Assembly (NCBI RefSeq): GCF_024112395.2
Contig: NZ_CP078013.2
Span: 2,232,001-2,296,000 of the forward strand
Origin: Pseudomonas pergaminensis
GTDB lineage: Bacteria > Pseudomonadota > Gammaproteobacteria > Pseudomonadales > Pseudomonadaceae
Direction: 5' to 3'
DNA length: 64,000 nt
Below the pieces are notes generated by a model. The model did not search any database, had not been told where the DNA came from, and saw nothing but the letters and a program-made list of their open reading frames with translations. This document shows positions 15,630 to 23,654 of the stretch, in pieces. Numbering within the stretch: position 1 is the stretch's first letter; the number at the start of each line of letters is the position of its first letter. The translations under genes and the position numbers were made by a program.

Positions 15630-16609
15630 CCGCCCGCCATGAAACAGGACCTTCCATGATGGATAACCGTGCCCGAGACGAAGCCGCGCAATGGTTTGTG
15701 CGCCTGCAAGACGCCGAGTTGAGCGTTGCCGAGCGCCAGCGCTTCGACGCATGGCGCCTTGAGCATGCCGACCACCAATATGAGTTCGACGTGCTGCAAG
15801 GCCTGTGGAGTGCCACCGACCTGCTGCCCAAGGCGCGCCTGCAGGCACTGTGTGAAGCGCCGGTAGAGCGCCCCAGACGTCGGGCTGTGTTGCGTTATGC
15901 AGTGGCTGCCAGCGTGGTGGCCATTGCCCTGGGGCTGGGCCTGTTCAGCGGGCTTGATCATCCCAAGCCCTACAGTGCCGAGTTCAGCACGCGCCTGGGC
16001 GAGCATCGCCAGGTGGCATTGCCCGATGGCTCGGTGATGGACCTCAACAGCCGCAGCATTGTCGCGGTGCACTTTGAAAAAGGCCGGCGTGGCGTGGAGC
16101 TCAAGCAGGGCGAAGCGATGTTCAGTGTCGAGCACGACACCAGCCGGCCTTTTGTCGTGGCCGCCGGGGCAGGGCAGGTGACAGTCACCGGCACGCGGTT
16201 CGATGTGCGTCGTGATGACGACCAGACCCGCGTCATGGTCGAGGCCGGTACCGTGAAGGTGCAAGGCCGTTCCCCGGACAAAGTGGTGACGCTCACCGCA
16301 GGCCTTGGGACCCATGTCGACAACAAGGGCCTGGTGGCGGCGGCCTACGGTGTGAACACCGAAGAGTTGACCGCCTGGCGCACGGGCAAGCTGGTCTTCA
16401 ACAACGCATCGTTGGGCGAAGTGGCCCGGGAAGTCTCGCGGTATCGCGAGCAACCGCTGCGGGTCAGCACGCCGTCGGTGGGCAACCTGCGCCTGACCAG
16501 CGTGTTCAAGGCCAACGATACCGATGCCTTGCTCAAGGCGTTGCCGCACATCCTGCCGGTCGCCGTGCGCACCTTGCCGGACGGCAGCCAGGAAATAATT
16601 TCACGCTGA
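15626..16609 (+). CDS. fecR: FecR-type anti-sigma regulator
   Basis: A 327-residue inner-membrane anti-sigma factor. The N-terminal cytoplasmic part (about 10-80) has the conserved RDEAAQWFVRLQDAELSVAE and FDAWRLEHADHQYEFD segments. One transmembrane helix follows at about 92-110 (YAVAASVVAIALGLGLF). The periplasmic FecR domain contains GEHRQVALPDGSVMDLN and TVTGTRFDVRRDDD. The C-terminal region, which receives the signal from the receptor, ends at residue 327. Start may be 15626 (overlapping fecI) or one of the ATGs at 15656/15659. Confidence 0.88.
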   Translation: MTARHETGPSMMDNRARDEAAQWFVRLQDAELSVAERQRFDAWRLEHADHQYEFDVLQGLWSATDLLPKARLQALCEAPVERPRRRAVLRYAVAASVVAIALGLGLFSGLDHPKPYSAEFSTRLGEHRQVALPDGSVMDLNSRSIVAVHFEKGRRGVELKQGEAMFSVEHDTSRPFVVAAGAGQVTVTGTRFDVRRDDDQTRVMVEAGTVKVQGRSPDKVVTLTAGLGTHVDNKGLVAAAYGVNTEELTAWRTGKLVFNNASLGEVAREVSRYREQPLRVSTPSVGNLRLTSVFKANDTDALLKALPHILPVAVRTLPDGSQEIISR

Positions 16610-16706
16610 CATTCAGGTTTTTTTCGAGTTCTTCGTCTTCTCCTGCAACTGCAACTGGTTTGCATTAACAGCCGCACACTTTTGCGATCACAGGACTAGG
16701 TTCGAC

Positions 16707-19112
16707 GTGAAAAAACTTGCCGTTAACAACAATAAAATCTCCCGCTGGGCGCCGCTCGCCCTGGCGCTTGCGGTGAGTGCCGCGCTGCCCGTGGCCTACG
16801 CCGCCGAGGCCATTCACATCCAGGCCCAGCCTTTGGGCGCGGCCCTCAGTCAATTGGGCCAGCAGACTTCCCTGCAAGTGTTCTTCAGCCCTGACATGGT
16901 CGCCGGCAAGCAAGCCCCTGCGGTAGACGGCAACCTTTCGCCAGAACAAGCCCTGCGCCAGTTGCTGCAAGGCAGTGGCCTGGACTACCAGATCGATGCC
17001 GGTTCCGTGACCCTGCGCCCGCTGAGCGGCGGCACCGGTGAAGCCGGCTCGCCCCTGGAACTGGGCGCCACCGACATCAAGGTGGTCGGCGACTGGCTCG
17101 GCGATGCCAACGCTGAAGTGGTGCAGAACCACCCCGGCGCGCGCACGGTGATCCGTCGCGAAGCCATGGTGGAGCAGGGCGCAATGAACGTCGGTGATGT
17201 GCTCCGGCGTGTGCCGGGTGTGCAAGTGCAGGAATCCAACGGTACGGGCGGCAGCGATATTTCCCTCAACGTCGGCGTACGTGGCCTGACGTCGCGCTTG
17301 TCGCCACGCTCCACCGTGCTGATCGATGGCGTACCGGCGGCGTTTGCGCCCTACGGCCAACCACAATTGTCGATGGCACCGATTTCCGCCGGTAACCTGG
17401 ACAGCATCGACGTGGTACGCGGTGCCGGTTCCGTGCGTTATGGGCCACAAAACGTCGGTGGTGTGATCAACTTCGTGACCCGCGCCATCCCCGAGAAATT
17501 CTCCGGCGAAGTCGGCACGACCCTGCAAACCTCCGCCCACGGTGGCTGGAAGCACGTCGATAACGCCTTTATCGGCGGCACCGCCGACAACGGCATCGGC
17601 GCTGCCTTGCTGTACTCCGGCGTCAACGGCAACGGTTACCGCAACAGCAACAACTCCAACGACATCGACGACGTGATCTTCAAGACCCACTGGGCACCGA
17701 CCGACCAAGACGACTTCTCGCTGAACTTCCACTACTACGACGCCAGCGCCGACATGCCCGGTGGCCTGACCCAGAAGCAGTTCGACGCCAACCCGTACCA
17801 ATCGGTGCGTGACTGGGACAACTTCAGCGGGCGCCGCAAGGACGTGTCCTTCAAGTACATCCGCCAGATCGACGACCGCACACAGGCCGAAGTGCTGACC
17901 TACTACTCCGACAGTTTCCGTGGCAGTAACATCGCCAACCGTGACCTCAAGACGATCGGCTCTTACCCGCGCACCTACTACACCTTTGGCATCGAGCCGC
18001 GGGTGTCCCATGTGTTCGACGTGGGCCCGAGTACCCAGGAAGTCAGCCTGGGCTATCGCTACCTCAAGGAAGGCATGCATGAGCAGGCCACCAGCCTGAA
18101 CCTGGTCAACAATGTGCCGACCCCGGGTGGGCAGAGCGATGGTCACGTCTACCAGGACCGCACCGGGGGGACCGAGGCCAACGCGTTCTATATCGATAAC
18201 AAAGTCGATATCGGCAAGTGGACCATTACGCCCGGTATCCGCTTCGAGGACATTCGTACAGAATGGCACGACCGCCCGGTGGTTGCCTTGAACGGCACGC
18301 GCACCCAGGAAAAACGCCGCGAAATCCACAACAACGAACCGCTGCCGGCCCTGAGCGTGATGTATCACGTCTCTGATGCCTGGAAACTGTTCGCCAATTA
18401 CGAAACCTCGTTTGGCAGCCTGCAATACTTCCAGTTGGGCCAGGGCGGCACAGGCGACCAGACCGCCAATGGCCTGAACCCGGAAAAAGCCAAGACCTAC
18501 GAGGTGGGGACGCGCTACAACGACAATGTCTGGGGCGGTGAGCTGACGTTCTTCTACATCGACTTCTCGGATGAACTGCAATACGTCAGCAACGACGTGG
18601 GCTGGACCAACCTCGGCGCGACCAAGCACACCGGTATCGAAGCCTCGGCCCACTACGACCTGTCGAACCTGGACCCACGCCTGGATGGCCTGACCGCCAA
18701 CGCCGGCTTCACCTACACCAAGGCCACCTCCGAAGGCGACGTGCCGTTCAAGGGCCGCGACCTGCCGCTGTATTCCCGTGAAGTCGCCACCCTCGGGCTG
18801 CGTTACGACGTTAACCGCTGGACCCATAACCTGGATGTGTACGCCCAGTCCGGCCAGCGTGCGCCCGGCACCACGAGTACCTACATCACCCAAGGCACCG
18901 CCGATGGTCAATTTGGCGATATTCCTGGCTACGTCTCGGTCAACGTGCGCAGCGGCTATGACTTTGGCGAGCAGTTGTCCAACCTGAAACTGGGTGTCGG
19001 CGTGAAAAACGTTTTCGATCAACAGCACTACACCCGTTCCAGCGACAACAATGCCGGGCTGTACCTCGGCGAGCCACGTACATTCTTCGTGCAGGCCAGC
19101 GTCGGGTTCTGA
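16707..19112 (+). CDS. fecA: FecA-like TonB-dependent ferric-citrate receptor
   Basis: An 801-residue outer-membrane receptor. After a signal peptide ending near AYAAEA comes an STN signalling domain (about 35-110, IHIQAQPLGAALSQLG), the plug (about 125-260) and a 22-strand barrel ending in FVQASVGF with a terminal aromatic. Segments such as GVPAAFAPYGQPQLS, VVRGAGSVRYGPQNVGGV, NFVTRAIPE, GGTADNGIG, ALLYSG and DASADMPGGL follow E. coli FecA closely, so ferric dicitrate is the best-supported ligand. The STN domain signals to FecR and FecI encoded just upstream. The gene uses a GTG start and is followed by a strong terminator. Confidence 0.88.
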   Translation: MKKLAVNNNKISRWAPLALALAVSAALPVAYAAEAIHIQAQPLGAALSQLGQQTSLQVFFSPDMVAGKQAPAVDGNLSPEQALRQLLQGSGLDYQIDAGSVTLRPLSGGTGEAGSPLELGATDIKVVGDWLGDANAEVVQNHPGARTVIRREAMVEQGAMNVGDVLRRVPGVQVQESNGTGGSDISLNVGVRGLTSRLSPRSTVLIDGVPAAFAPYGQPQLSMAPISAGNLDSIDVVRGAGSVRYGPQNVGGVINFVTRAIPEKFSGEVGTTLQTSAHGGWKHVDNAFIGGTADNGIGAALLYSGVNGNGYRNSNNSNDIDDVIFKTHWAPTDQDDFSLNFHYYDASADMPGGLTQKQFDANPYQSVRDWDNFSGRRKDVSFKYIRQIDDRTQAEVLTYYSDSFRGSNIANRDLKTIGSYPRTYYTFGIEPRVSHVFDVGPSTQEVSLGYRYLKEGMHEQATSLNLVNNVPTPGGQSDGHVYQDRTGGTEANAFYIDNKVDIGKWTITPGIRFEDIRTEWHDRPVVALNGTRTQEKRREIHNNEPLPALSVMYHVSDAWKLFANYETSFGSLQYFQLGQGGTGDQTANGLNPEKAKTYEVGTRYNDNVWGGELTFFYIDFSDELQYVSNDVGWTNLGATKHTGIEASAHYDLSNLDPRLDGLTANAGFTYTKATSEGDVPFKGRDLPLYSREVATLGLRYDVNRWTHNLDVYAQSGQRAPGTTSTYITQGTADGQFGDIPGYVSVNVRSGYDFGEQLSNLKLGVGVKNVFDQQHYTRSSDNNAGLYLGEPRTFFVQASVGF

Positions 19113-19135
19113 TCCACGCCACGGTGTCAGGAAAA

Positions 19136-19168
19136 GTCGCAGCCCCCTTCAGGGCTGCGATTTTTTTT
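19136..19168 (+). terminator. Rho-independent terminator after fecA
   Basis: A 9-bp stem, TCGCAGCCC paired with GGGCTGCGA, with a short loop and a run of eight T (19161-19168), 24 bp after the fecA stop. It separates the iron operon from the following hrp-box locus. Confidence 0.92.
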
Positions 19169-19211
19169 GCCCGTTTCCTACACCTCTACAGCGCGTTCGG
19201 CGGTCTGCTCC

Positions 19212-19240
19212 GGAACTGATTCCGACGCAAGCTCCACACA
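19212..19240 (+). promoter_or_regulatory. hrp box 1 (HrpL-type promoter)
   Basis: GGAACT at 19212-19217 and CCACACA at 19234-19240 are separated by 16 bp. This matches the hrp-box consensus GGAACC/T-N15/16-CCACnnA recognised by the type III secretion sigma factor HrpL in Pseudomonas. It lies 76 bp before the ATG at 19317 and just after the fecA terminator. A second, equally good site occurs at 20813-20840. Confidence 0.75.
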
Positions 19241-19316
19241 GGGGCATACCTGATGGGCTTCGACGCTACGTTGGCGCCTCAGTCTGAAGGTCACGCTCAC
19301 TGTATTGGAGAAACTC

Positions 19317-20303
19317 ATGTCGATATCGACCCACGATGCATCCGTACCTGCTTCAACCACGCCCAACCGAGCGTTGGCAGACGACAAGCCTTTGGTCAAA
19401 CCCGACGGCCCGGCGCCTGCTGGGCTTTCCTTCAAGGACCATGCCACCGTAACTGTCAGTTTTCACTCCCATGAGCAAAAGTCCGGGCCCGTGTTTAGTG
19501 ATCCTCATGCACCCGTGGAACGTCAAATGCCGGGTCAGAACAAGGTGTCCATGCTGCACAGTTTCCTGAATGGTCTCAAAGACTGGATAACCAGTTTGTT
19601 TAGTGGTTTCCGGCCACCGATGCACCCAGGGTGTGGTAGTAAACCGCCACCCAGGCCGAATCCTAGTGAGAGCAGCCCACCACCGCGACCTACTCCCACG
19701 GTCGGCAGGCCGTTCCCGACCCCGCCAGGCGGCGTTGACACCCAGTACTCCTTGAAGAACAACGAACAGTTGGCGCAGCAGTTGCTGGACAACTTCAGGG
19801 CCTTTCGGGACCCCAAGAACCCAGGTTATATCAGCGCTGACAGTATTCATGAGATGGCGAATAAAAAGTGCTCCAGTGATCCCGTCATGAACGAGAACAT
19901 TCGCCTGGCCAAGGAAATGCTGCGACGTCCGGAGCTGATGAATGCCATCGACCGTCACAGCTCCACCGGTGCACTGGATGGTTTGATCGACCGAGAAAAT
20001 CTGCGCCTGGTCATCAACGGGGACAACTATTTCAAATACCACAGCGACAAAGACGTGGTCCAAGAGCTGCTCGAGCATTTCAAAGAATTGCGGGGCAGCC
20101 AGTGGGACCTGTCCCTGCAGGTCAACGACCTCAAACAGTTGGCTGCCAGCACGCTGACGGGGGATTCTGAGAAGGACCATCTGATCCAGTTGGCGCAGGA
20201 AATGCTCAAGCGCAGCGATTTAGTAACGAAATTGGACAACCTCGCGAGTCAAGACCGTGATGGCCGAATCAGTCTCCTGGCGCTTTTACTGGCGTCTCGC
20301 TGA
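19317..20303 (+). CDS. Putative type III secreted protein with HrpF/NolX-like repeats
   Basis: A 328-residue protein starting MSISTHDASVPASTTP, a Ser/Thr/Pro-rich N-terminus as in type III substrates. A proline-rich linker (about 101-139) leads to two tandem repeats of about 80 residues (about 150-233 and 245-328). Each repeat follows the pattern L-L-x-x-F ... IS/LS ... A-x-E-M-L-R/K-R ... L ... D-G-x-I, with degenerate EF-hand-like loops (ALDGLID, DRDGRIS). This layout resembles HrpF/NolX translocon-associated repeats. No signal peptide or membrane helix is evident. The ATG at 19317 has GGAG seven bases upstream; an in-frame TTG at 19305 is less likely. Expression is probably HrpL-dependent through hrp box 1. 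Function, effector or translocator accessory, is unresolved. Confidence 0.6.
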   Translation: MSISTHDASVPASTTPNRALADDKPLVKPDGPAPAGLSFKDHATVTVSFHSHEQKSGPVFSDPHAPVERQMPGQNKVSMLHSFLNGLKDWITSLFSGFRPPMHPGCGSKPPPRPNPSESSPPPRPTPTVGRPFPTPPGGVDTQYSLKNNEQLAQQLLDNFRAFRDPKNPGYISADSIHEMANKKCSSDPVMNENIRLAKEMLRRPELMNAIDRHSSTGALDGLIDRENLRLVINGDNYFKYHSDKDVVQELLEHFKELRGSQWDLSLQVNDLKQLAASTLTGDSEKDHLIQLAQEMLKRSDLVTKLDNLASQDRDGRISLLALLLASR

Positions 20304-20441
20304 TCACTGTTCAGGCGCCGTAACCTGCTATGGCGCCACCTCCATTGCATGCAAACGGTGTGCGTCAATGTGCCACTTTCCTCCCAGCCAGCAGCTTTGA
20401 TCACAACGGTCACTCTTCAGACAAAGCGTGAGAGCTAACCA

Positions 20442-20759
20442 ATGACTTCAACCTCCTTCAAGTGCCCGCACCTTGGCGGCCAGGCGTTCAAAAGCAATAG
20501 CCATGAGCCGGCTCCTCCGGCAGCAGGGCGGGGCGTCGCTATGCAGGATTCGCAGGAGAATCCGTATACACATGACGTCGAAACCCGCCGAATGAAGGCC
20601 TTCGCTGGCCAGAGCACATTCCAGACACCGGTCGCCGATGACTTTTCCCGTAGCTTGGTCGAGTCTGGACTGTACCCGGTGGATGATTCCAAAGCGCTAG
20701 GGCGCGCCGGGGTCTTCGACGGCTTGAAGACCTGGTTGCGTCGACAGCGGTGGAATTGA
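20442..20759 (+). CDS. Small protein of the hrp-box locus, unknown function
   Basis: A 105-residue protein that I do not recognise. It has a Ser/Pro-rich first 35 residues and ends GLKTWLRRQRWN, which echoes the GLKDWITSLF segment of the protein encoded before it. It has no signal peptide. It lies 138 bp downstream of the first hrp-box gene on the same strand, without a hrp box of its own that I can find, so it is probably read from hrp box 1. A GAGAG sequence lies before the ATG. A small type III substrate or accessory factor is possible. Confidence 0.5.
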   Translation: MTSTSFKCPHLGGQAFKSNSHEPAPPAAGRGVAMQDSQENPYTHDVETRRMKAFAGQSTFQTPVADDFSRSLVESGLYPVDDSKALGRAGVFDGLKTWLRRQRWN

Positions 20760-20812
20760 TTCCGGATGGCGGCATCGGTTTACATGCTGTCATGGGTAAT
20801 TACCGATCTGAC

Positions 20813-20840
20813 GGAACTGCCCTATTTATCCAGCCACACA
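20813..20840 (+). promoter_or_regulatory. hrp box 2 (HrpL-type promoter)
   Basis: GGAACT at 20813-20818, a 15-bp spacer and CCACACA at 20834-20840, about 95 bp before the ATG at 20936. Both half-sites are identical to those of hrp box 1, while the spacer sequence is unrelated, which argues for functional conservation. Confidence 0.75.
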
Positions 20841-20935
20841 TCTGGTACCCGTTTGCCTGGAATTCATTCGATGATTTCGGCGATTGCGGTGGCATTCACC
20901 GGACCGGTGTGTTTTGAAAAAGTTGGAGAAAATGA

Positions 20936-21283
20936 ATGACTATCGAGGGTGTATCAAGACTCGGCCCGCCGGCCCTGGATTTCGCAACTGAGCGATCAAC
21001 TACGCCACAACCGACCGCCCAGCCTAACACCTGGAATGAGGTCTATGCTGCGCAGGCAGACGTGACGCACAGGCCACGGATGTCGCGAATGGCGCAACCC
21101 GGGCTGAGTCACTTGAAGCTGCAGAATGCGCCCACGGCACGCCCGAGCATTAGCGAACCCGATGCAACATGGTCCGATGGTGAGTTGGTGGATGCGTTGA
21201 AAAGAGACTACGGTTCGCTGCATGCGTATCTGAAAGAGGGGCGATTGACGTACTCGGTATTGCGTCGGGTGGCCGCTGAATGA
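20936..21283 (+). pseudogene. 5' part of a split HrpF/NolX-like gene
   Basis: A 115-residue frame driven by hrp box 2. The first 75 residues are Pro/Thr-rich. The end, ELVDALKRDYGSLHAYLKEG followed by RLTYSVLRRVAAE, corresponds to the first half of repeat 1 in the protein encoded at 19317-20303 (LLDNF ... ISADSIHEMANK). It stops abruptly in the middle of that repeat. The second half continues in another frame in the next open frame, which starts in a 4-bp ATGA overlap. The simplest reading is one gene broken by loss of a single base near 21278-21280. Coupled translation of two separate polypeptides is the alternative. Confidence 0.55.
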
Positions 21284-21846
21284 TGGGGAAAAGCGAAGAG
21301 CTGAATAGAGTCGTCAGCGTCGTCCGCGAAATGCTCAAGCGTCCAGCACTGATTGACGCGATCATGAACCGCGACGGTGATATCACGCGAGACAGCCTCA
21401 GGGCCGCCGCCGCTGCGTTAAAGGGCAACAGCTCGCCAAGCGAATTCAGCCAGGACCCCTTCCATGCCCAAGACAACGACTGTGTCGTCCAAGCTTTGCA
21501 AAAGCTGTTTGAGCAACTGAGGGATCCGACCAAGGACCGCACATTCCTTTTCGAACCGTACCAGTACCTCGCCATTGAAACGCTCATGAAGGTCATGCAG
21601 GACCCCTACGAGGTTGATCGCAAAGGCGCACCTGTACTGGAACTGTCTACCGGCATGCCCAAGCCCAAGTACAGTGAACTCTGCGTCTACACAGCGAAGA
21701 ACATCATCGAGCGGCCGGGACTGCTGACCTCATTGGAGCGTGTCAACAGCCCGCGATTGTTCGGTCCGCCTCATTACGAAGGCTACCTCAGTAACAAGAG
21801 CCTTGAACTCTGGCGGGAGCGGTACAGGGCTCGCAAAGCACGCTGA
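21280..21846 (+). pseudogene. 3' part of a split HrpF/NolX-like gene
   Basis: A 188-residue frame that opens inside repeat 1: SVVREMLKRPALIDAIMNRD then GDITRDSLRAAA matches the second half of repeat 1 in the 19317 gene (LAKEMLRRPELMNAIDRHS). A second repeat follows, from VVQALQKLFEQLRDP to YTAKNIIERPGLLTSLERV and a final GYLSNKSLELWRERY. With the preceding frame it has the same two-repeat architecture as the 19317 protein, so the two are paralogues. No Shine-Dalgarno is obvious before ATGATG, so if it is translated this would depend on re-initiation after the upstream stop. It ends 3 bp from a convergent MFS gene. Confidence 0.55.
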
Positions 21847-21849
21847 CGT

Positions 21850-23001
21850 TCACACCCTGAGGATTTTGCCGCTGATGGCCACCGCCGCCAGCAGCACAGC
21901 GATCAGCACAAAGGCGGTGCTCAGGCTGCTGCCATGGGCGATAAAGCCAATCAAGGCGGGGCCGGCAAGAATGCCGGCGTAACCCAAGGTGGTGATGGCT
22001 GGCACCGCGATGTGTTCCGGCATGACAGTTTGCTTGCCGACGGCGGTGTACAGCACCGGTACGATATTCGAACAGCCGGCGCCGACCAGCGCATAGCCGA
22101 GCAACGCGGTTTCCCACGCAGGAAACAAGGTTGCCAGCAACATGCCTGCGGTGGCCAACGCACCACCTATCACGATGACGCGCGTGGCACCCAGGCGCCG
22201 CACAATGGCATCGCCGGTCAAGCGTCCCGCGGTCATGGTCAGGGCGAATGCTGCATAACCCAGGCCTGCATAAGCTTCATCCAGGCCGCGCTCGGCACTG
22301 AGGAACACGGCGCTCCAGTCGAGCACCGCCCCTTCGGCCAGAAACACGATAAAGCACAGGCAACCGATAAACAGCACCACACCGTGGGGCACGGCAAACG
22401 CCGGGCCAGAGCTTTCACTGCCATACGGCAACAGGTGCGGTGCAGCCTTGAGCAGCGCCGCCAGCGTGATGACGATCACCACCAGGGTCGCCTGCAGTGG
22501 CGACAAGCCCAGGCCCAGCAAGCCCGAGACGCCCGCCGCCCCGACAATCCCCCCGAGGCTGAACAGCCCGTGAAATCCCGACATCATGGTTTTACCGCTG
22601 GCGCGTTCAACGATTACTGCCTGCAGGTTGACTGTGGAATCCACCGTTCCCAGGCCGGCGCCAAACAGGAACAAGCCGGCCATCAGTAAGGGAATCGAAC
22701 TGACCGTCGCCAGTATCGGCAATGCCAGGCAGATCATGATTGTCCCGGCGCTCAATACGCGTCGGCAGCCGAAACGCGAAGCCAATGCACCTGCTGCGGG
22801 CATGGCGATGATCGAACCGACGCCAAGGCACAGCAGCAACAGGCCCAGCGTGCCTTCACTCAGCCCGGCACGGGCCTTGGCATAGGGCACCAACGGCGCC
22901 CAAGCCGCGATGCCGAACCCGGCAATGAAAAAAGCGATACGGGTCGACATTTGCTCCAGCCGCCCGGGAACCACGGGCGCTGAGGTGGGGATGGCAGTCA
23001 T
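21850..23001 (-). CDS. MFS transporter (YbjJ/FucP-like)
   Basis: A 383-residue major facilitator with 12 predicted helices. The first, AFFIAGFGIAAWAPLVPYAK, followed by RAGLSEGTLGLLLLCLGVG and GALASRFGCRRVLSAG, is typical of YbjJ-like carriers of the MFS. Substrate unknown. It converges on the hrp-box locus with a 3-bp gap and has no same-strand neighbour, so it is probably monocistronic. Confidence 0.82.
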   Translation of the reverse strand: MTAIPTSAPVVPGRLEQMSTRIAFFIAGFGIAAWAPLVPYAKARAGLSEGTLGLLLLCLGVGSIIAMPAAGALASRFGCRRVLSAGTIMICLALPILATVSSIPLLMAGLFLFGAGLGTVDSTVNLQAVIVERASGKTMMSGFHGLFSLGGIVGAAGVSGLLGLGLSPLQATLVVIVITLAALLKAAPHLLPYGSESSGPAFAVPHGVVLFIGCLCFIVFLAEGAVLDWSAVFLSAERGLDEAYAGLGYAAFALTMTAGRLTGDAIVRRLGATRVIVIGGALATAGMLLATLFPAWETALLGYALVGAGCSNIVPVLYTAVGKQTVMPEHIAVPAITTLGYAGILAGPALIGFIAHGSSLSTAFVLIAVLLAAVAISGKILRV

Positions 23002-23175
23002 GAAAAATCCTTGGTTTTGCGTTCAACGAACGATGTCCGGCGCGACATCCTTGCACATCAGGCCTTGGTGTGCGAGCCGGGTTCCCTTGGGATTCCGGCT
23101 GCCCTTAATTTTATTTTTACAACGTGGAACGCCAGGGCGGTTTGCGGCCACATAGGCAGTACCAAGTTGTAGGAG

Positions 23176-23255
23176 GCGGTCTGGAAGGTGCGTAATCCCA
23201 GCGGGAGCGTTTGAACCCCAGGGTTCTCGCGGTGGATTACCACCTTCCAGGCCGC
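23176..23255. repeat. 80-bp near-perfect palindrome
   Basis: The left arm gcggtctggaaggtgcgtaa pairs with the inverse of the right arm taccaccttccaggccgc with only a few mismatches. An inner hairpin (gcgggagcg ... ttctcgc) closes the loop. The structure resembles a REPIN or small MITE-like element in the 653-bp gap 23002-23654. Apart from this palindrome and the broken small gene at 23269-23469, I see nothing in that gap. Confidence 0.65.
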
Positions 23256-23268
23256 TTCTGAAACCGCG

Positions 23269-23469
23269 TCAGTCAGGCATCGGTCTATAGGCGGTGACCT
23301 CAACGACTTGGATGTTTGCCTCCCGTACCAGCAGCATCTCTCGGGGATTGGTTTCTGTGCCCTTGTAACTCTCCAGTTGTTCACCTCCACCGGGTACCAG
23401 CCCGATGAATGTCTTGCGCCCTCTTCGTACAGCACTTCAACAGGCGCTTTTTGAAACGAGAGTCTTCAT
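23269..23469 (-). pseudogene. Small gene interrupted by an in-frame TGA
   Basis: On the minus strand an ATG at 23469 stands behind a strong GGAGG and opens MKTLVSKSAC, then meets TGA at codon 11. Reading on in the same frame for 55 more codons gives a protein-like sequence ending IQVVEVTAYRPMPD before the true stop. The segment KTFIGLVPGGGEQLESY looks coding. I do not recognise the family. Either the gene is broken by a nonsense change or only a 10-residue peptide is made. Confidence 0.4.
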
Positions 23470-23654
23470 GGTTGCATCCTCCAACGGGAGAGGACGGCGT
23501 TTGCTCGACTGCACACGGACTTCGGCCTGATGAAAACGTCCATCCAGGGGAACTGAGAGTGTAGTGTTGCGTAGGATGTGTGGTGCCGAAATCCCATACA
23601 GTCGAACACCCTTTTTTGATTTCGATCATCAACGCATTGTCAGGTGGATGACTC

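Noticed and set aside
16591..16640. FecI-dependent promoter of fecA starting at GGAAAT
   Set aside because: A GGAAAT occurs at 16591, but I find no fitting -10 element at the right distance.
16665..19028. 787-residue minus-strand frame opposite fecA
   Set aside because: It is a mirror of the high-GC fecA gene with low-complexity Val/Gly/His content; fecA is unmistakable.
23058..23435. 125-residue minus-strand frame
   Set aside because: It runs through the 80-bp palindrome and in a different frame from the better-started small gene.
23437..23439. Selenocysteine insertion at the TGA of the small gene
   Set aside because: No recognisable SECIS-like hairpin directly after the TGA and no known selenoprotein family; nonsense or error is simpler.
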